DNA from: Cerioporus squamosus | Taxonomy: Eukaryota > Basidiomycota > Agaricomycetes > Polyporales > Polyporaceae | Direction: 5' to 3' | DNA length: 64,000 nt | Assembly: GCA_022592435.1 (NCBI GenBank) | Contig: JABYQS010000097.1 | Span: forward strand, 62,001 to 126,000 | In this document: positions 1 to 12,423 of the stretch, piece after piece | Numbering within the stretch: the first letter of the stretch is position 1 | How the letters are laid out: each line of letters starts with the position of its first letter | Notes under the pieces: generated by a model | Told to the model about the DNA's origin: nothing | Database searches by the model: none | What the model saw: the letters and a program-made list of their open reading frames with translations, nothing else | Made by a program: the position numbers and the translations under genes

Positions 1-700
1 TACCAGTAAGTACGGTACTACTTACAGCGTCGGTGACCGGAATTTTATAGGGAAGAACCTATGGACAGACTTCGGGTCAGAAGATGGCGAAAGCAAATTT
101 CTGAACGAGATTTAGGCCTTGAGGGTGCACCTTGAACAAAGGTTGTATGTAGTCACCGTCAGGTACTTACTCGGTGACTCAAGCGCCGATGCGACCACAG
201 AACGATGGCGCTAGAGTGTGCTCCGGATTCATCCGATACTTACTTGTGACTTCTACCTTGCCAACTTTCCTGGACTTTCTGCCACATCAAGCCTTCAAAT
301 TAACCACCTCTTGCACCACCGTAGCCCAACCGTAGCCCTAGCACTCAATTTTCATGCCCTCTTGTTGATGCTGAAGCACTGCACCGATTGGTCAGACAGT
401 CAGACAGACTCACTCCAAGACATCTTTCATCAGATTCAGACCTATGTTTCTAGGGGTGATGCTGACTCCTCAGCGGTCCGGATACTTACATCAAGCACGT
501 ATCCCCAATGATGTGTGCCCGCGCCATGTCTGTTGCCGCCTCCCGATGATCTGAGATATTGCGCTGGTCGTTCTTGAGCTGTGGGCGCGCGTAAGGCCGC
601 TTCCCAAGGTCAACCGTTCCTCGAAGTGCGCTCATCCCTCCACCTCCACTCCTCTCTCTCCGTGTCTAAAGTATTGCATATAGACCCGCACTTGACAACA
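1..700. other. Left-edge intergenic region
   Basis: No gene is recognisable. An open stretch at 218-511 has no motif and no supporting splice pattern. The last 100 bases are C/T-rich, which fits the leader of the oxidoreductase gene starting at 701. Confidence 0.4.
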
Positions 701-2364
701 ATGGAGCGTCTTCAGATCGAAGGCACCATCCTCAGCCCATCCTCTGGTGATGCATACGCCAATGCGTTGAAACGGAACTCAGACTTGTCGACACTTCGTG
801 CTGCGTATGTCGTGCAACCCGCAGCTATCGGCGACATACCACCGGTCCTCGCGTACGCTGTTGCCCAGAGCCCGCCCCTCGAGGTTGCCGTCAAGGGCGG
901 CGGTGCTCACTCCTCGACCTGGGCCAGCTCCGAAGGCGGCGTCGTTATCGATCTCAGCAAGCTCAACAAGGTCACGCTCGCCGAGGACAAGCAGTCTATC
1001 TCGGTGCAAGGTGGTGCGCTCTGGGAAGACGTCTACAAGGTCACCTCTGAGGTCCACGTCGACGTTGTCGGTGCACCTCTCTGGTTCGTCGGCGTGGGCG
1101 GTTTCACGCTTGGAGGCGGTTATGGTCCGCTGAGCGGGGAGCACGGCCTGGCAATCGATAACTTGCTATCGGCAACTGTCGTCCTGGCCGACGGACGTGT
1201 TGTGAAGACGAGCGCGGATGAAGAGCCAGACTTATTCTGGGCGATCCGAGGTACGCATGCCTGCGTTTTAGCGGGAAGTTCACTGCCCAGATCGCCCTGA
1301 CGCTCAATTTGTTCCAGGCGGTGGTGGACAGTTCGGCATCGTCGTCGAGTTCGTCTTCAAGGTGCACCCGCACGCAGGTCCCTTCACTGGCGGTCTGCTG
1401 GTATACCCCATAGTGGACAAGGCGGACCTCAGCAAGCTGCTCGATGTGATCACCGTGCGTGCACCTGTACATTTCTGCCGACGCCCTGCTGACAGTGTGA
1501 GATTCACACAGGAATGGAAGAAGACACAGACCTCCGCGGAGCGTTTCACCATGCATTTCTCGCGGCCTCCGCCTGACTTCAACGTGAGTCTCTACGCGTG
1601 CTTCGTTCACCGTCTCCGTCTCACAATCCCGTCTGATCTCCCTTCCTACATAGCCCAGCGTCGTCATCTTCCCTTCGACCCTGCACGACGCCGACGGCGC
1701 ACGCGCCCAACGCTCCTTCGCACCCTTCATCGAACTCCCTCAATCCACCGGGCGCGCGCAGCTCCCCTTCAAGACCGTTCCAGACTTCCTGACCGTGTCG
1801 CACGCTGCAGACAGAGCGCTCGAGCACGCCCCGCGCCGGCTCGTCATCCGGGGCACGATGTTCTCGGACTTCTTCCCCGAGCTCCTGGGCGCCGTGTGGG
1901 ATAAGTGGCTCGAGTTCACGGAGGGCAACGCGGACGTGCGCGCGTCTGCTGTGCTGTGGGACTTGACTGTCCCGGACAAGATCACGGATGTTAAGCCTGG
2001 GGACACCGCGCTCAAGACCCGTGTCCCGCACTACTGGATGGCTGTGCAGGGAAGGTATGTGCCGGGAATCGTCTTCAGATCTCACGAGATCGTCCGGGGA
2101 CTGACTTTCCGATGGTACAGGTCGAAGACGGACGAGTCTGTGGAGGCGTGCAGGAAGTTCGCTGCGGACGTCGTGCAGTTTGTGCGCGCGAAGAACACTG
2201 AGCTCGCCGGACAGGACCTCGGCTGGTTCCTAAACATGTGCCAAGGGGACGAGAAGCCGGAGGACGTGTTCGGGGAGAACCTCCCTCATCTGAAGGAGGT
2301 CAAGGCGAAGTACGACCCGCAAAATGTGTTCAGCAAAGGTGTATCCATCCATCCCGGCGTGTAA
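701..2364 (+). CDS. BBE-like FAD-linked oxidoreductase (FAD_binding_4 type)
   Basis: A five-exon gene with introns near 1251-1317, 1455-1511, 1584-1653 and 2055-2120, all GT-AG and frame-consistent. The protein has the PCMH-type FAD domain: a glycine-rich loop KGGGAHSS with the likely flavin-attachment His, then VIDLSKL, then FVGVGGFTLGGGYG and a GGGGQFGIV segment across the first splice junction. The C-terminus has the usual family ending around KYDPQNVFSKG. The family oxidises small alcohols, amines, sugars or secondary metabolites with transfer of electrons to oxygen; the substrate cannot be told here. No signal peptide is visible at the chosen Met, so it may be intracellular, unlike many secreted relatives. 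The second covalent-attachment Cys of bicovalent BBE enzymes is absent (Phe-Val at that place). The start is the first ATG giving a typical N-terminus. Confidence 0.85.
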
Positions 2365-2649
2365 TGTGTATCTGGTTTTCCTACTCATCGGATTGCGAGC
2401 CATTCCAACGCGTCTCGGAGGGTTGGAGCAGCCCATCGGGAGCACGGACGCTCGTTTTCACCTACTCACTCATCGACCCTCAACCTCTATGCACGACCAC
2501 GTTCACTCACTGTTGGACCTAGATGGGAATACACATCAATTCATCGCTATGCTCATAGTCCATGTTAACCTCCAGGTAAGCCTTCTCGCATGACCATCCT
2601 ACCCATCTACTTCTCAGAGACGAGCTTCTTTCTGACAGCCCCCCAATCT

Positions 2650-3105
2650 CTTCCAGCGCGTGCTCAGAGCACTGAAAGATGCGAAAGATCGGATGCGCCG
2701 CCGTCCCACAGGTTCAGCATCTGACACGAGAGGCCTGAGTAGTACCACAGCAACTTGAACCCGCCTGGCAACGTGAGTCTTCCCCCCACCGCCGCTCCAT
2801 ACTTCAGTCGATGCAGCGTTGAACCTGCAAATCCCCGCTCGCCCTGATCGAGTTCATCGCCGCCATGTTCCCGGAGTCCGGTCTCCTTCGTCGTATGCCC
2901 CCGTGCCCGCTTCTTTCGGGGTCCTGGTTATGGGGCAGCCCGCCGACGTCCTCAAGGGCGCTGCGGAGACTGCAGAATCTTCTGCTCGAGGCCGGCTTCC
3001 TATTGAGGATGCTGATGTATTCCAAACACGATCTGGGAAGGCAGTCGGTGGAAGAGGGGATGAGGAGAACTGCGCGAGCTCCGCTTCGCCTGCATCATGC
3101 AACTA
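2650..3105 (+). pseudogene. Decayed omega-like glutathione transferase copy
   Basis: This is a broken relative of the GST gene at 4072-4958. Recognisable pieces in order are an ALKDAKD helix near 2660, a stop-interrupted RPE-stop-YHSNLNPPGN segment near 2730-2770 followed by an intron donor at the same place as in the intact genes, IPA then directly ALIEFIAAMFPESGL near 2830-2885 with the intervening 20-odd residues deleted, and LLLEAGF followed by GRQSVEEG near 2975-3060. Frames change several times and no start codon exon is apparent. The retained intron position shows it derives from DNA duplication and not from a cDNA copy. Confidence 0.75.
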
Positions 3106-4071
3106 GTGGATACGCCGCCGTAAGGTAGGCATTCGGACGGCGCTCCAGATGTTTGGATGGCTGCGCAGAGAAGGTACGAGACGCAATCTGGTTACCTCAC
3201 ATTGCTGGATCGAAATGACCTTCCTTCGCGAGGATAGGTCCAACATGTGCTCCGAGTCTGAAGACTCGCAATTTAGGAAGCCTCGCATCGTCAATACCGA
3301 CGTACAGCTTCAACGCTTTATCCGAAGCATGGCTTCGACGTACCGGACTTCTCGAAGCATGGAGGGTTTCGATGTGCACGTCACCGTTACCTGACAGAGT
3401 CTCACACATGGGTCAGCGGTCTCATCGTCGTTAGTGAGCGAATCGTCTGCTGATACCTTACAGACTTCGGTGAGTTATTGAACCTCATTACTACCTGAAG
3501 TCTCTCCGTCCTTTCTAGCACCTGCTGCCAAAGCTTAAGAGTTGGATGATGAAGGGGTGGATCACGACATGCTTTACTTCGAGTTCTTAGTTCATGCTCA
3601 AGAACCTCAGCCCTCTGCCCTGCTTCAACCGTCTGACTGGGGATACTGATTTTCGGCGAATGTGCGCCCTGCGCCAAACCATCGTGTACAGTGTCGTGCT
3701 GCGGCCCAACCCCCTCTCGTACATCCGGTAAGCAGTCGATGAATCATCGTATGAGTTCTTCTTCCATGTGACACTCAACTCGACGTCAGTACGCTCCCGC
3801 ACTATTCAGTCAGCATCCTGTATATATCTTCTGAATGCTTCCTCGCTGACTAGCTACTCCACAATCCCTCAAGGGACGCAATCGGGCCCAAGATGCTGGA
3901 TGTTAACCTTCCAGTTAGGCGCGACACCATTGGAATGGTTATAAGCGTCCCGAGCAGGATTCAAAGGAGCTGACCAGCTCACTACCAACACGACGCCTGT
4001 ACCAGTGCTGTCTCTACCGATATATTACCCATCCTCCTCCTCCTGCTCCCACTCTCCCACAACAACTCAGT
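3106..4071. other. Intergenic region upstream of first GST
   Basis: No convincing coding signal on either strand. A weak TATA-like TATATTA lies about 50 bases before the GST start codon at 4072, and the final 60 bases are C/T-rich as expected for a leader. Confidence 0.4.
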
Positions 4072-4958
4072 ATGCCTCAAAAAGAACAAATCACTTTGTA
4101 CGCCAATCGCGTGAATATGATTTCTTTCCCGTTTAGCTTCCGGGCACTGACTCCAAGGCGCTCTGTTACAGGTTCCCGCCTTCTCTCACCGTATGTTCCT
4201 GGCGCTCGAAGAGGCCAAGGCGGACTACACCCTCTACGCATTCGACATCTGGTATGCGAAGCCTGACTGGTTCGACCCTAAGATCAACCCGCTGGGCAGG
4301 GTACGTACAAATTCCTCACCTCCTCAACACATCATCTAACACATTGCAGATCCCCGCTCTCACTTACGGCGGACCCAAGACTCCTCCCGACCAGCCCTCC
4401 GCTGAGTCTGCGAAGCTGGGCGAGTCGCTCGCCCTTATCGAGTTTGTCGCCGACATCTTCCCCGAGTCCGGTCTCCATCCCGCAGACCCCGTCGTCCGCG
4501 CCCGCGCCCGGATGATCAACAACTTCTTCGACACGCGGTTCTTTCCTCTGTTCTGGGACTTCTTCTTTGAAGGCAAGCCGGAGGCCAGGGCCCCGCTTCT
4601 CGAGGTCGTCGAGACTCTGCAAGGCCTCCTGCCTGAGACCGGCTTCGCAGTAGGCATCTGGTCTATGGCAGACGTCGCCATCGCGCCTTTCCTGGTGAGG
4701 CTCCCGATGCAGCTGGAGAACGATATAGGCAAGCAGTCGACCGAAGAGGGGAACAAGATGTTGCGTGCTCTTCGCGAGCCGCGATTCACCCGCATGATGA
4801 CATACATCCAAGAGGTGAAGCAGCGGCCTAGCTGGAAGGCGACTTATGACGAGGTAAGGCGAGTATTCTAATCCATCTGGGCAAAGCTGATGATAATCGG
4901 GCAGGTCGAAGCGATTGAGCGAAACAAGGCCTTCCGGCTGTTCGAGCGCGATGCCTGA
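4072..4958 (+). CDS. Omega-like glutathione S-transferase, first copy
   Basis: Four exons (4072-4110, 4172-4300, 4350-4853, 4905-4958) give a two-domain cytosolic GST. The thioredoxin-like N-terminal part carries ALEEAKADY, the KPDWFDPKINPLGR loop and the cis-Pro segment IPALTYGG that holds glutathione. The all-helical C-terminal part contains ETGFAVGIWSMADVAIAPF. It closely matches the two GSTs at 30.9 and 33.8 kb in layout and introns. Unlike the copy at 33826, where the active site reads ICPFAQR, this protein reads VPAFSHR, so the catalytic Cys is replaced by Pro with a Ser three positions later. In fungal omega GSTs, Cys types act as thiol transferases or deglutathionylating enzymes and Ser types behave differently, often as ligand binders. 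The role is inferred to be detoxification of wood-derived or self-made aromatics. Confidence 0.88.
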
Positions 4959-5192
4959 CTTAGTAGTAAGGGCTCATGATGCGTGAAGAAGTCAAACATA
5001 CATTCATATGTACCAGGCAATGGCATGAGTACCAACCAGTCACTGTATCCATCGTCAGAGTTCTCAGACTGTGCTTGATCATCGCTCAGTAGACCATGGA
5101 AGTACGCATTGATACAACTAGATAAGGATATGGTACAACCTCTGGTATTTACTCGGATTCGTCAAAGTCATGGACATATGCGCGTGGAAACC

Positions 5193-6417
5193 TCAGCAGA
5201 AAATCGTGCCGACATAAATACCCTCGTAGGGCCCCAAGTGGTCGACCAGATCGGACTCAAAGACGTTCGGAACAGAAGAGATCGTGCACTGCGCATCCGT
5301 CGCGTCATCGTCGCCCGGGCATGCCACGGCGTCGCCAGCTCCGAGGATGTGAATCTCCCCATGAGGGTGTTGGAAGCCAAGGCTGCGACCGGGGACGATT
5401 GGAATGGGGTCGTCCTGGTTGTTTATGTGCTCAAAGTCTGCGACCTAGAAAAGCACAGTCAACGTCGTGCAAACCGTGTTATACGTGAGAACGCAGTGCA
5501 CACCTTCGAGTCGAAGAGAGTCGCCCAGGCCGGATTCCCAACACGCGGTGTCCCGTAGGTGACACCCTTGACATGCACGCTCGAAGGGAGGTTGAGCGTC
5601 ATGAACATGGCGTCAAGCTCTGCGAGTGCGCCTCCCAGGGAATGCCCGACCTGCCAGAAGTATGTTCAGTTTGCACGGCGATAGAGTCAAGCGAAGTCCC
5701 GCTTACCAGGAATACATTCGTATATCCAGTCGTCGCGAGAAGAGATTTGACCTCGGCCAAGATAGGCGCGGCGGTCTTCGCATGTTCGTCCGCGAAACCC
5801 CCATGAACTTGGACACTCGACGGGACGCCGGGGAAGAGAGTTGTGTCAAGGCTCTTCGTGAACAGGTTCACATCCGTCAAGTCGGACAGGCTGTCCATGA
5901 AATCGTCAGTGTCCGCATGGACAAGGCAGAACGTCGGAAGAATTTGTTTACGAACAATTGCGTCGGGTCCGTGCCCTCGTGAGCCACAACGATAGCCTTC
6001 TGGTCAGCCCAGCGTCCTACGAAGTCTGCGCAGCGTGATGATGCGGTAAGCGATATAATCAAGCAAATAGGCTAGTAAACCAAGAGACTCACATTGCTGA
6101 ATAGCATTCCCGTCTCCGCCGACGAGCGTGGGCTGGAATCCAGGGACACTTTTGCACGCAGCTATACACACATGATACTGTCAGTATCCGCGCAGGTGCT
6201 AGCAAGCCAAACTCGGCCACGTACTGCAGCTCCATGCGGTGATAGTGTCGAGGCCGCAATACGTAGCTCCAGCGAAGTGGGTGAACGGGGCGAGAGCGGA
6301 CAAGTCCGAGCTGGAGAGTTGGGTGACCGCACGGGCCTGAAGTGTCGGGAGGGCGGCTGCACGCCCAGCAGAGGCGAGGAGCACGCCGCACACAACGGTA
6401 GAGAGGAAGCCCAACAT
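5193..6417 (-). CDS. Secreted class 3 lipase / triacylglycerol lipase-like
   Basis: A multi-exon gene on the minus strand. The start at 6417 opens with a hydrophobic signal peptide (MLGFLSTVVCGVLLASAGRA), pointing to secretion. The catalytic elbow VGHSLGGALA lies near 5625-5650 with the nucleophile Ser. The catalytic Asp is expected in NNQDDPIPIVP, and the catalytic His in VDHLGPYEG close to the C-terminus, which ends GTIFC. The upstream oxyanion-side strand reads IVVAHEGTDPTQ and is typical of fungal class 3 lipases of the Thermomyces/Rhizomucor type. Introns sit before the GHSLGG exon and before the VADFEHINNQ exon, both GT-AG. It hydrolyses ester bonds of acylglycerols or feruloyl-type esters outside the cell; substrate choice is not visible. 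Confidence 0.88.
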
Positions 6418-6530
6418 TTTAGCGTGCAGGAGTTGGCTTGCAAGTCTACCGACGGTCCCGACAGAGGAGAGGGGTGGGATGGGGGACGAACGGATGTCGA
6501 CCGACGACGAGTTCACTTCTCCATGACGGG

Positions 6531-6537
6531 CTTTATA
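6531..6537 (-). promoter_or_regulatory. TATA box of the lipase gene
   Basis: On the minus strand the sequence reads TATAAAG, 114 bases upstream of the lipase start codon, a normal distance for a fungal TATA promoter. Confidence 0.45.
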
Positions 6538-7494
6538 CGCTATTTTCACTGCTCAGACCGCTAGCGATCCATTGGTTGGGCACCATCTGACAAGCATAGT
6601 GGTCGAAGCCTTCCAGCGCAGGTGTACGGATGTCAACTTGGCCTCGGGTGTACGACGAGCCGGCCAGAGCCGTCGTGAGCCGTCGTGAAAAGACTCCAGC
6701 TGACACCGCGGCTGCCCTAGTCTATCAATTCTGGGAACGCCGCAGGGCGTTGCGAGCCACGCCGATTGGACGAAGCTGGATAGCCCGCGTTAGATTGGTC
6801 AACGATCTGTCGCACTTCGACGAAATACGTTGAGGAAGGCGTACCGAGCACATGGAGAGGTTGCACTAATAGACCCCACGGGGCCATGAGCCCCGCAGTT
6901 CCTGATAACCGCCTGATGCGAAGGAACGAACAACGCACCCCCATGGGGTGAAGAAGACAGATGTTTCTCTGCGTGCATGGCCGACGTCAGTATGAATGAC
7001 CCGGCTTGATGGCGCCCAATCACAACGTCTACACACTGCTGTTAGTGCGAGAGTTCCTTCAAGAGAATCAATGCTCACCTTCTCGCAGTGGGTACGAAGA
7101 ATACGGGTCCAGCGCGGACCCGAATGGATACGTACATGTGTTTCTTTGCGAAGCACAACTGCAACATTGCAAGCGGATCAATGTGACCAACTAACAGTCC
7201 GTTAGTCCCACAGCCATGAGGGTCTTATGACCGCTGTCAGTCGCTTCGCCGCAGCCCATGCCCCTTTCGCAGGTGAGTACGCGGGGTGTGCCTCGTTTTG
7301 CGAGGTCAGCTCGGGGCTACATACGAGGAGAAGACGATAATATCTATATCAACAGACATCAAGAGTGAGACGACGCTGCTACACCGAGTTTCAGTCCATC
7401 CATGTATCCATCTTCATCTTCGCAATCGTCTCTTTTGCCATTGTCGACGTCGTGAGTGTCATAAATAGTGCTGCCGACCAATCACGCGGTCTCC
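6538..7494. other. Intergenic region between lipase and SEC31 3' end
   Basis: About 950 bases that hold the distal lipase promoter and the SEC31 3' untranslated region. Several short open frames exist but none has a recognisable motif or a supporting splice pattern. Confidence 0.4.
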
Positions 7495-10400
7495 TTACAA
7501 CCTAACAATGAGCTGCTTGATACCCGACATCCATAACCCGATGTCGTCCGTGAGCGATCCACGCGTGAGCAAATCCATGTGGATCGCCATGGCCTGCTCA
7601 CGATCATGCGCCTCCATGGCTGTGCAGAGGCAAGGTCATCAGACTTCTGGGTATACAACATCCGACATATGAGCCACAACGTACCCCGAATGAGTACCAG
7701 GAGCTGTTCGCAGACAGGCCTTGACAACGTTTCGCAGTTCAGAGCGTCGAATAACGGGTTAATTCGTCGCTCCAAATCATCGACCATTCGCCGTTGTTGA
7801 GGCTGCAATTCGGTAGTTTAGCCACTGAACGCGGTCCAGAGCTTTCTCAGAACTTACAGGAGTGACCTGCTTCAGCTGCTCGAGCTGAGCAGAGACGACT
7901 TGGAAGATCGGACGGAGTTCGTCTGGTATGTGGCTGCGATCACCGGGTGCTACGACAGCAGATGAGTTGGCATAGTCACTCACAGAAAACAATAGGTACT
8001 CACGATACTTTGGAGCCGGAGGTCCCGGCTTCGCACGAGGCGGAGCCGCCGCACCTCCAGGAGTCGCACCTCGTGGCGGGCCCGCCGGAGGAGGGCCTCC
8101 AGCACCCGGAGGAGGTCCTGCCATCGGCGGCGCAGCACCAGGACCACCCTGAGGACCCGCGAAATGCTGCTGCGCTTGAGGCGGGGGACCGTAGGGACCA
8201 GGCTGCTGCTGCTGCTGCTGGGAGGGTGGAGGAGCGTAAGGGCCTGCGGGCGCCGGGCCAGCCCCAGGAGGCGGTGTGGCACGAGCGAACTGGGGGGGTG
8301 CGTGGCCGTAACCCCCTGGACCAGGCGGCGAGAACGGCTGGTGGCCGTGTGGAGGCGGCGGACCTTGTCCAGGGACGGGGCCGGCAGGAGGAGCGCCATA
8401 GGGACTTGCAGGTGGGGGCGCACGGACCATTCCGGGACCGGGAGGGGGTGCACCTTGTTGAGACGCCATACGCTGGGGAGGCGGCGCAATGTGAGAGGGA
8501 GGAGGAGGGCCAGGGGGGCCTGACGGCGGACGAGCATGCGGGGGATACTGTCCAGGGCCAGGCGGGCCAGGCGGAACCGGACCACGCTGACCGGCTTGGG
8601 GAGGAGGAGGAGGGCGCTGATGCACGCTGCCAGGTCGAGGTGGAGGAGGAAGGTTGCCCGGCGGCGGTGACGTCGCCCCGTAGCCAATGGTGGGAGAAGG
8701 CGCGTTGGGGAATGGCGAAGTGATTGCGACGGGCTTAGCAGGGTTGCCATTGGCGGGAGTGCGCCGAGCAGCTATGGTAGCAGGCGCATCGTTCCATCCA
8801 CCGTTGTCACGCTTGGGCGGAGGCGCGAGAGGTGGCGCCGAGGGTGTGGCAGTTGCGCCACGAGCAGGCGGCGGCGGAACCATCGGCTGCTGGGGCTGGG
8901 GTTGCGCAGGTCCACGGTAGTACTGCCCGTATGCCGGAGCTCCTGCATTCTGGTACGGTGGTTGTGACTGCTGCTGCTGCTGCTGGTACGGAGGCTGGGC
9001 TTGCTGCTGCTGGACGGAAACAGGTGGTTGGTATGGGTTCGAGGCCTGAGTGTTCGTCGGTTGGTAGGGCTCGTAAATCGAGGGAGCTGTCGTTGACTGG
9101 CTGATGGGCTGCTGAACAGGTGCAGCATATTGACCGTACCCGTACGCGTGGCTCGTCGAGGCCACGGGAGCCGCCTTCGCAGGAACAGCAGGGCCGCTTG
9201 CAGCGAGCGATGCAGTACGAGCAGGAACCACATTTGCAGCCTTGAGCAGGCGATCACGACCGACAGTGAAGTCATACGGTGATCCCGCCGCGCCATTGTA
9301 GTCGGCAGGCACAAGCTTCAGGAAGGCTACGGCCTCCTTGACGAGTGCCTGAGCAGCCAGCAAATCCGCGTACTCGAAGTAGCGATCGTACAGTCCGGAA
9401 AGCTTGTACGTCCGCACCGTGGAGTCCGCACCCTGCGACGGAAGATTGAGGTCCTCGTCGATGTAGTTGATGGCCTTGCGGAACACCGTCACTTTCTCGA
9501 TGAACGTCTGCAGGGCGAGGGCGTGGGCGGTGTAGAGGGAACCATCCAGATGTTCCGGATCGGAAACAAGGCGCTTCTCCTCCTCCGCGAGCTCCTCGAT
9601 CCAGATGTTGACGAGACGCTCCAAACGCCCAGCAGCAAGGTAGGTGAGTGTCGCGTGGCGGCGGAGTTCGGTGTATTTCGCCTCCGCGTCGGGAGCATCC
9701 GAAGCCTTGACGATGTTCGACTGGAACTCGAGACGCTGACCGAGCTGCTCGGCCAAGCCGGAGAACTCCTCCTGGCTCGCGAACGTGCAGAGCACGACGA
9801 AGATCTCCTGCCACTCCTGCAAGTCCGCGTTCTGGACGATGTCGTCAAGGTCGTTGGTGACGATCGACTGGAACAGGCGGAGGTACGGAAACGCTGTGGT
9901 GCGACGCTCGAAGTATGCCTTCTGCGTGCGCGCGAGGAGCTCAGGGCCACCCTTGACAGCCAGAAGGATTGCATCGGCAAAGCGATCGGAGGAGAGGCAG
10001 AGCGAAACGGCAGACTCGAAGTCGCCGAGAACAAGTGCCTTCGTCACAAGGCGATCAGTCTCAGACTCGTCATTGGGGTAAATCCTGAAAGTGTTGTCCT
10101 TCAACACCTCCGAGGCAACAGAAGAGGGACGCGAGCCGATGGTGGCGGCGACCGACGAGTCGAGGGGGTAGTTGTGGTGGGGGACGCGAATCCTGTCGTC
10201 GTCGTCGCCGTCAGTGCGTGCAGTACCAATGCTTCCGAAGAAGTCCGCGGCAGCGTCGCCCTGTGGCGTGCCGATCAAGTCGTCGCCGAAGAGGCTGGGG
10301 GCGGTAGTTGTTGACTCGCCATCAGCCTGGCGAGTGACACTTGTCGTGTCAGATGCAGCGCTGGCAGAGACTTCGGACGGCGTCGCCTCGGCGGCCAACG

Positions 10401-12423
10401 CCGCGTCAATAGTCTCGTCCCCTTCACCCTCGTCCTCGTCCTCGCCACCTTCCGGAGAAGCCTCGCGCTCGGGTTCGGCGAAAGAAACGACAGGCTCGTG
10501 CACTTTGAGGTCAGTTTCCGTCACGTCCTGCTCGATGTTCACGTTGGCCTGATCAGTGGACGCCTTCTTCAGGTTAGCAACCGCTTCTGCCACACGAGCA
10601 GCAACCTCCTCCTTGGAGAACCCAAGAAGAGTGATGAGCTCGTCCCGGGAGTTTGCCTTGAAGAGGCTGAGTAGTGCCCTCCAGGTGGCAGACGCATCGT
10701 CAGCAGACGTCCTCTCTTGAGCCAGGTCCTTCAGGTTGTCCGCCTCGATGGATGACTGCAGCTTCTGGGCGCGCTCCACGATGGCGGTCTCCGTGACGAC
10801 CTTGCGGATATGCACCACGCTGCTCTGGTTCTTGCCCTGCGCTGACGGAAGATTCGACACGGTGGCCAGTTTGCCACCGTAGCCGAACGAGCTGGAAACA
10901 GGGCGCCGGAGCCACTTGGGAGGGTGCTTGAGAGATAGCGTAGCTTGATTGGCACGTGTGAAGCCCGGAGCACCAAAGATGTCGGACGCATCCTGTTGCG
11001 GCGCGGCCTGGGGAACTTCGGCGGCTTCGTTGGTGGACTGAATCGAGTGGATGCCGATGGTACCGTCGAAGAATGCAGCCGCGAACAGATCGGGATTGCG
11101 TGGGCACCAGTCGACCTGGAAAGCCCAGTTGTCTGCAGATGGGAGCTGTGCGCCGCAGGTCAGCGGAATTGCAGACGTTCAGCAGCATCTGGATACGCAC
11201 CTCTCCGATCATCTCTGACGTCTGCGGGTTCCAGCATAGCGCACGGTTGTCCTTGCCGCAGGAAAGCAGCAAGTCCGGATCCTGTTTGCACCATGATAGT
11301 GACAACACGCCCTTCTCGTGGCCAGTCAAGATCTGCAAGCGACCGTCAGACCCGTCGTTCATCGCACCAATGTGTAACGTACCTTCTCTGGTGCACGAGC
11401 GTTGCGGAGATCCCAAACCATGATGACCGGAGATGCGTCGTCTTCCGACGAGGTGACGAGCCGGGTAGCCTATTCTCGACGATGGTCAAGGGACGCGGAA
11501 GCACGAGTAGAAACAGGACGCACGTTGTCTGGGTGCCATGCAACATCGCTCATACCTCTCCGTCCACCCATCGCCATACCGGGGCCACCGAACCCTTGCA
11601 TCCCGCCCATGGTGCCCGCACCGCCACCGTACGCCAGGGCAGCAACTTCCCGCTTCCCCCTCAGATCCCACACGACCGTGTACCCCGTGCTGCTCGACGC
11701 AGCCAACGCGTACTGGACGTGGTGGTTCCACGCTAACGCGGTGATCTCATCGAGTTTCGTACTGCGCGTCCCGGGAGAATAGGGCTTGCTCGGGTCCTTG
11801 AGGTCCCAGACGTAGATCTGCAAGACGCGTATGGTCTCCAAAGTACTATGAGCACGGGGGGAGCGAACTTACCTCGCCATTAACCGCACCAGAAGAAACG
11901 AGATTAGGCTGGACGGGATTGAAGTCAAGACCGCGTATAGGACCCGTATGCGTCTTGTTGCGGAGTATCAGCGACTCGGAGGGACTACGTCATGTCTTGA
12001 GGACGTATACGCGTACGAACGACATGCGCACTCACTCAGCACCCGCAACAATCTTCTCCGGGTCCCAGATATCCAGCTCGCCATTCTCCATGCCCGCGAC
12101 GATCACGCCGCGGGGGCGTTCTGCGTTGACGTACCCCCATGCTAACCGGTTGAATCTACGCGCCCTCAGCACACGAACACCCGCCGGGATCGCACCACGC
12201 ACCGTGAAGTTGTCGTCACAGTCCCCTTGGGACCTGCCTGTCCCTCACCTCCGAGGTCGAACTGACTCCGGTCGAGGAAATCCGGGGCCCATATTTCGAG
12301 CTGGCCGTTGTTGCTGAAGGACTCGTCCAGTGCCCCCGCGACCGTTCCGGTCGCCAGCAACGGCAACGACGGCGAGGGTGACCATGCGAAGGTCGACGTC
12401 CGATGGATTTCCTTGAGTTTCAT
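7495..12423 (-). CDS. SEC31: COPII coat outer-shell protein Sec31
   Basis: The N-terminus [16 protein letters not shown] is the signature start of Sec31. Upstream exons (roughly 10.7-12.4 kb) encode the WD40 beta-propeller that binds Sec13. The long exon down to about 7.85 kb encodes the alpha-solenoid and a long Pro/Gln-rich linker (8.0-9.1 kb) that in yeast contacts Sec23/Sar1. After that, two introns separate a conserved C-terminal helical domain: [19 protein letters not shown], then [18 protein letters not shown], then [13 protein letters not shown] and stop. I placed the last donor at the GTACGT after CEQLLVLIR because this restores the family C-terminus. The protein forms the outer cage of ER-to-Golgi vesicles. 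Short CAG/CTG runs encode poly-Gln in the linker. Confidence 0.95.

Noticed and set aside
5109..5558. Open frame of 149 codons on the plus strand
   Set aside because: It is antisense to the last exons of the lipase, whose catalytic residues are clear on the other strand.
8160..9010. Plus-strand open frames over the Pro/Gln-rich part of SEC31
   Set aside because: They are antisense images of low-complexity codons; SEC31 on the minus strand is certain.
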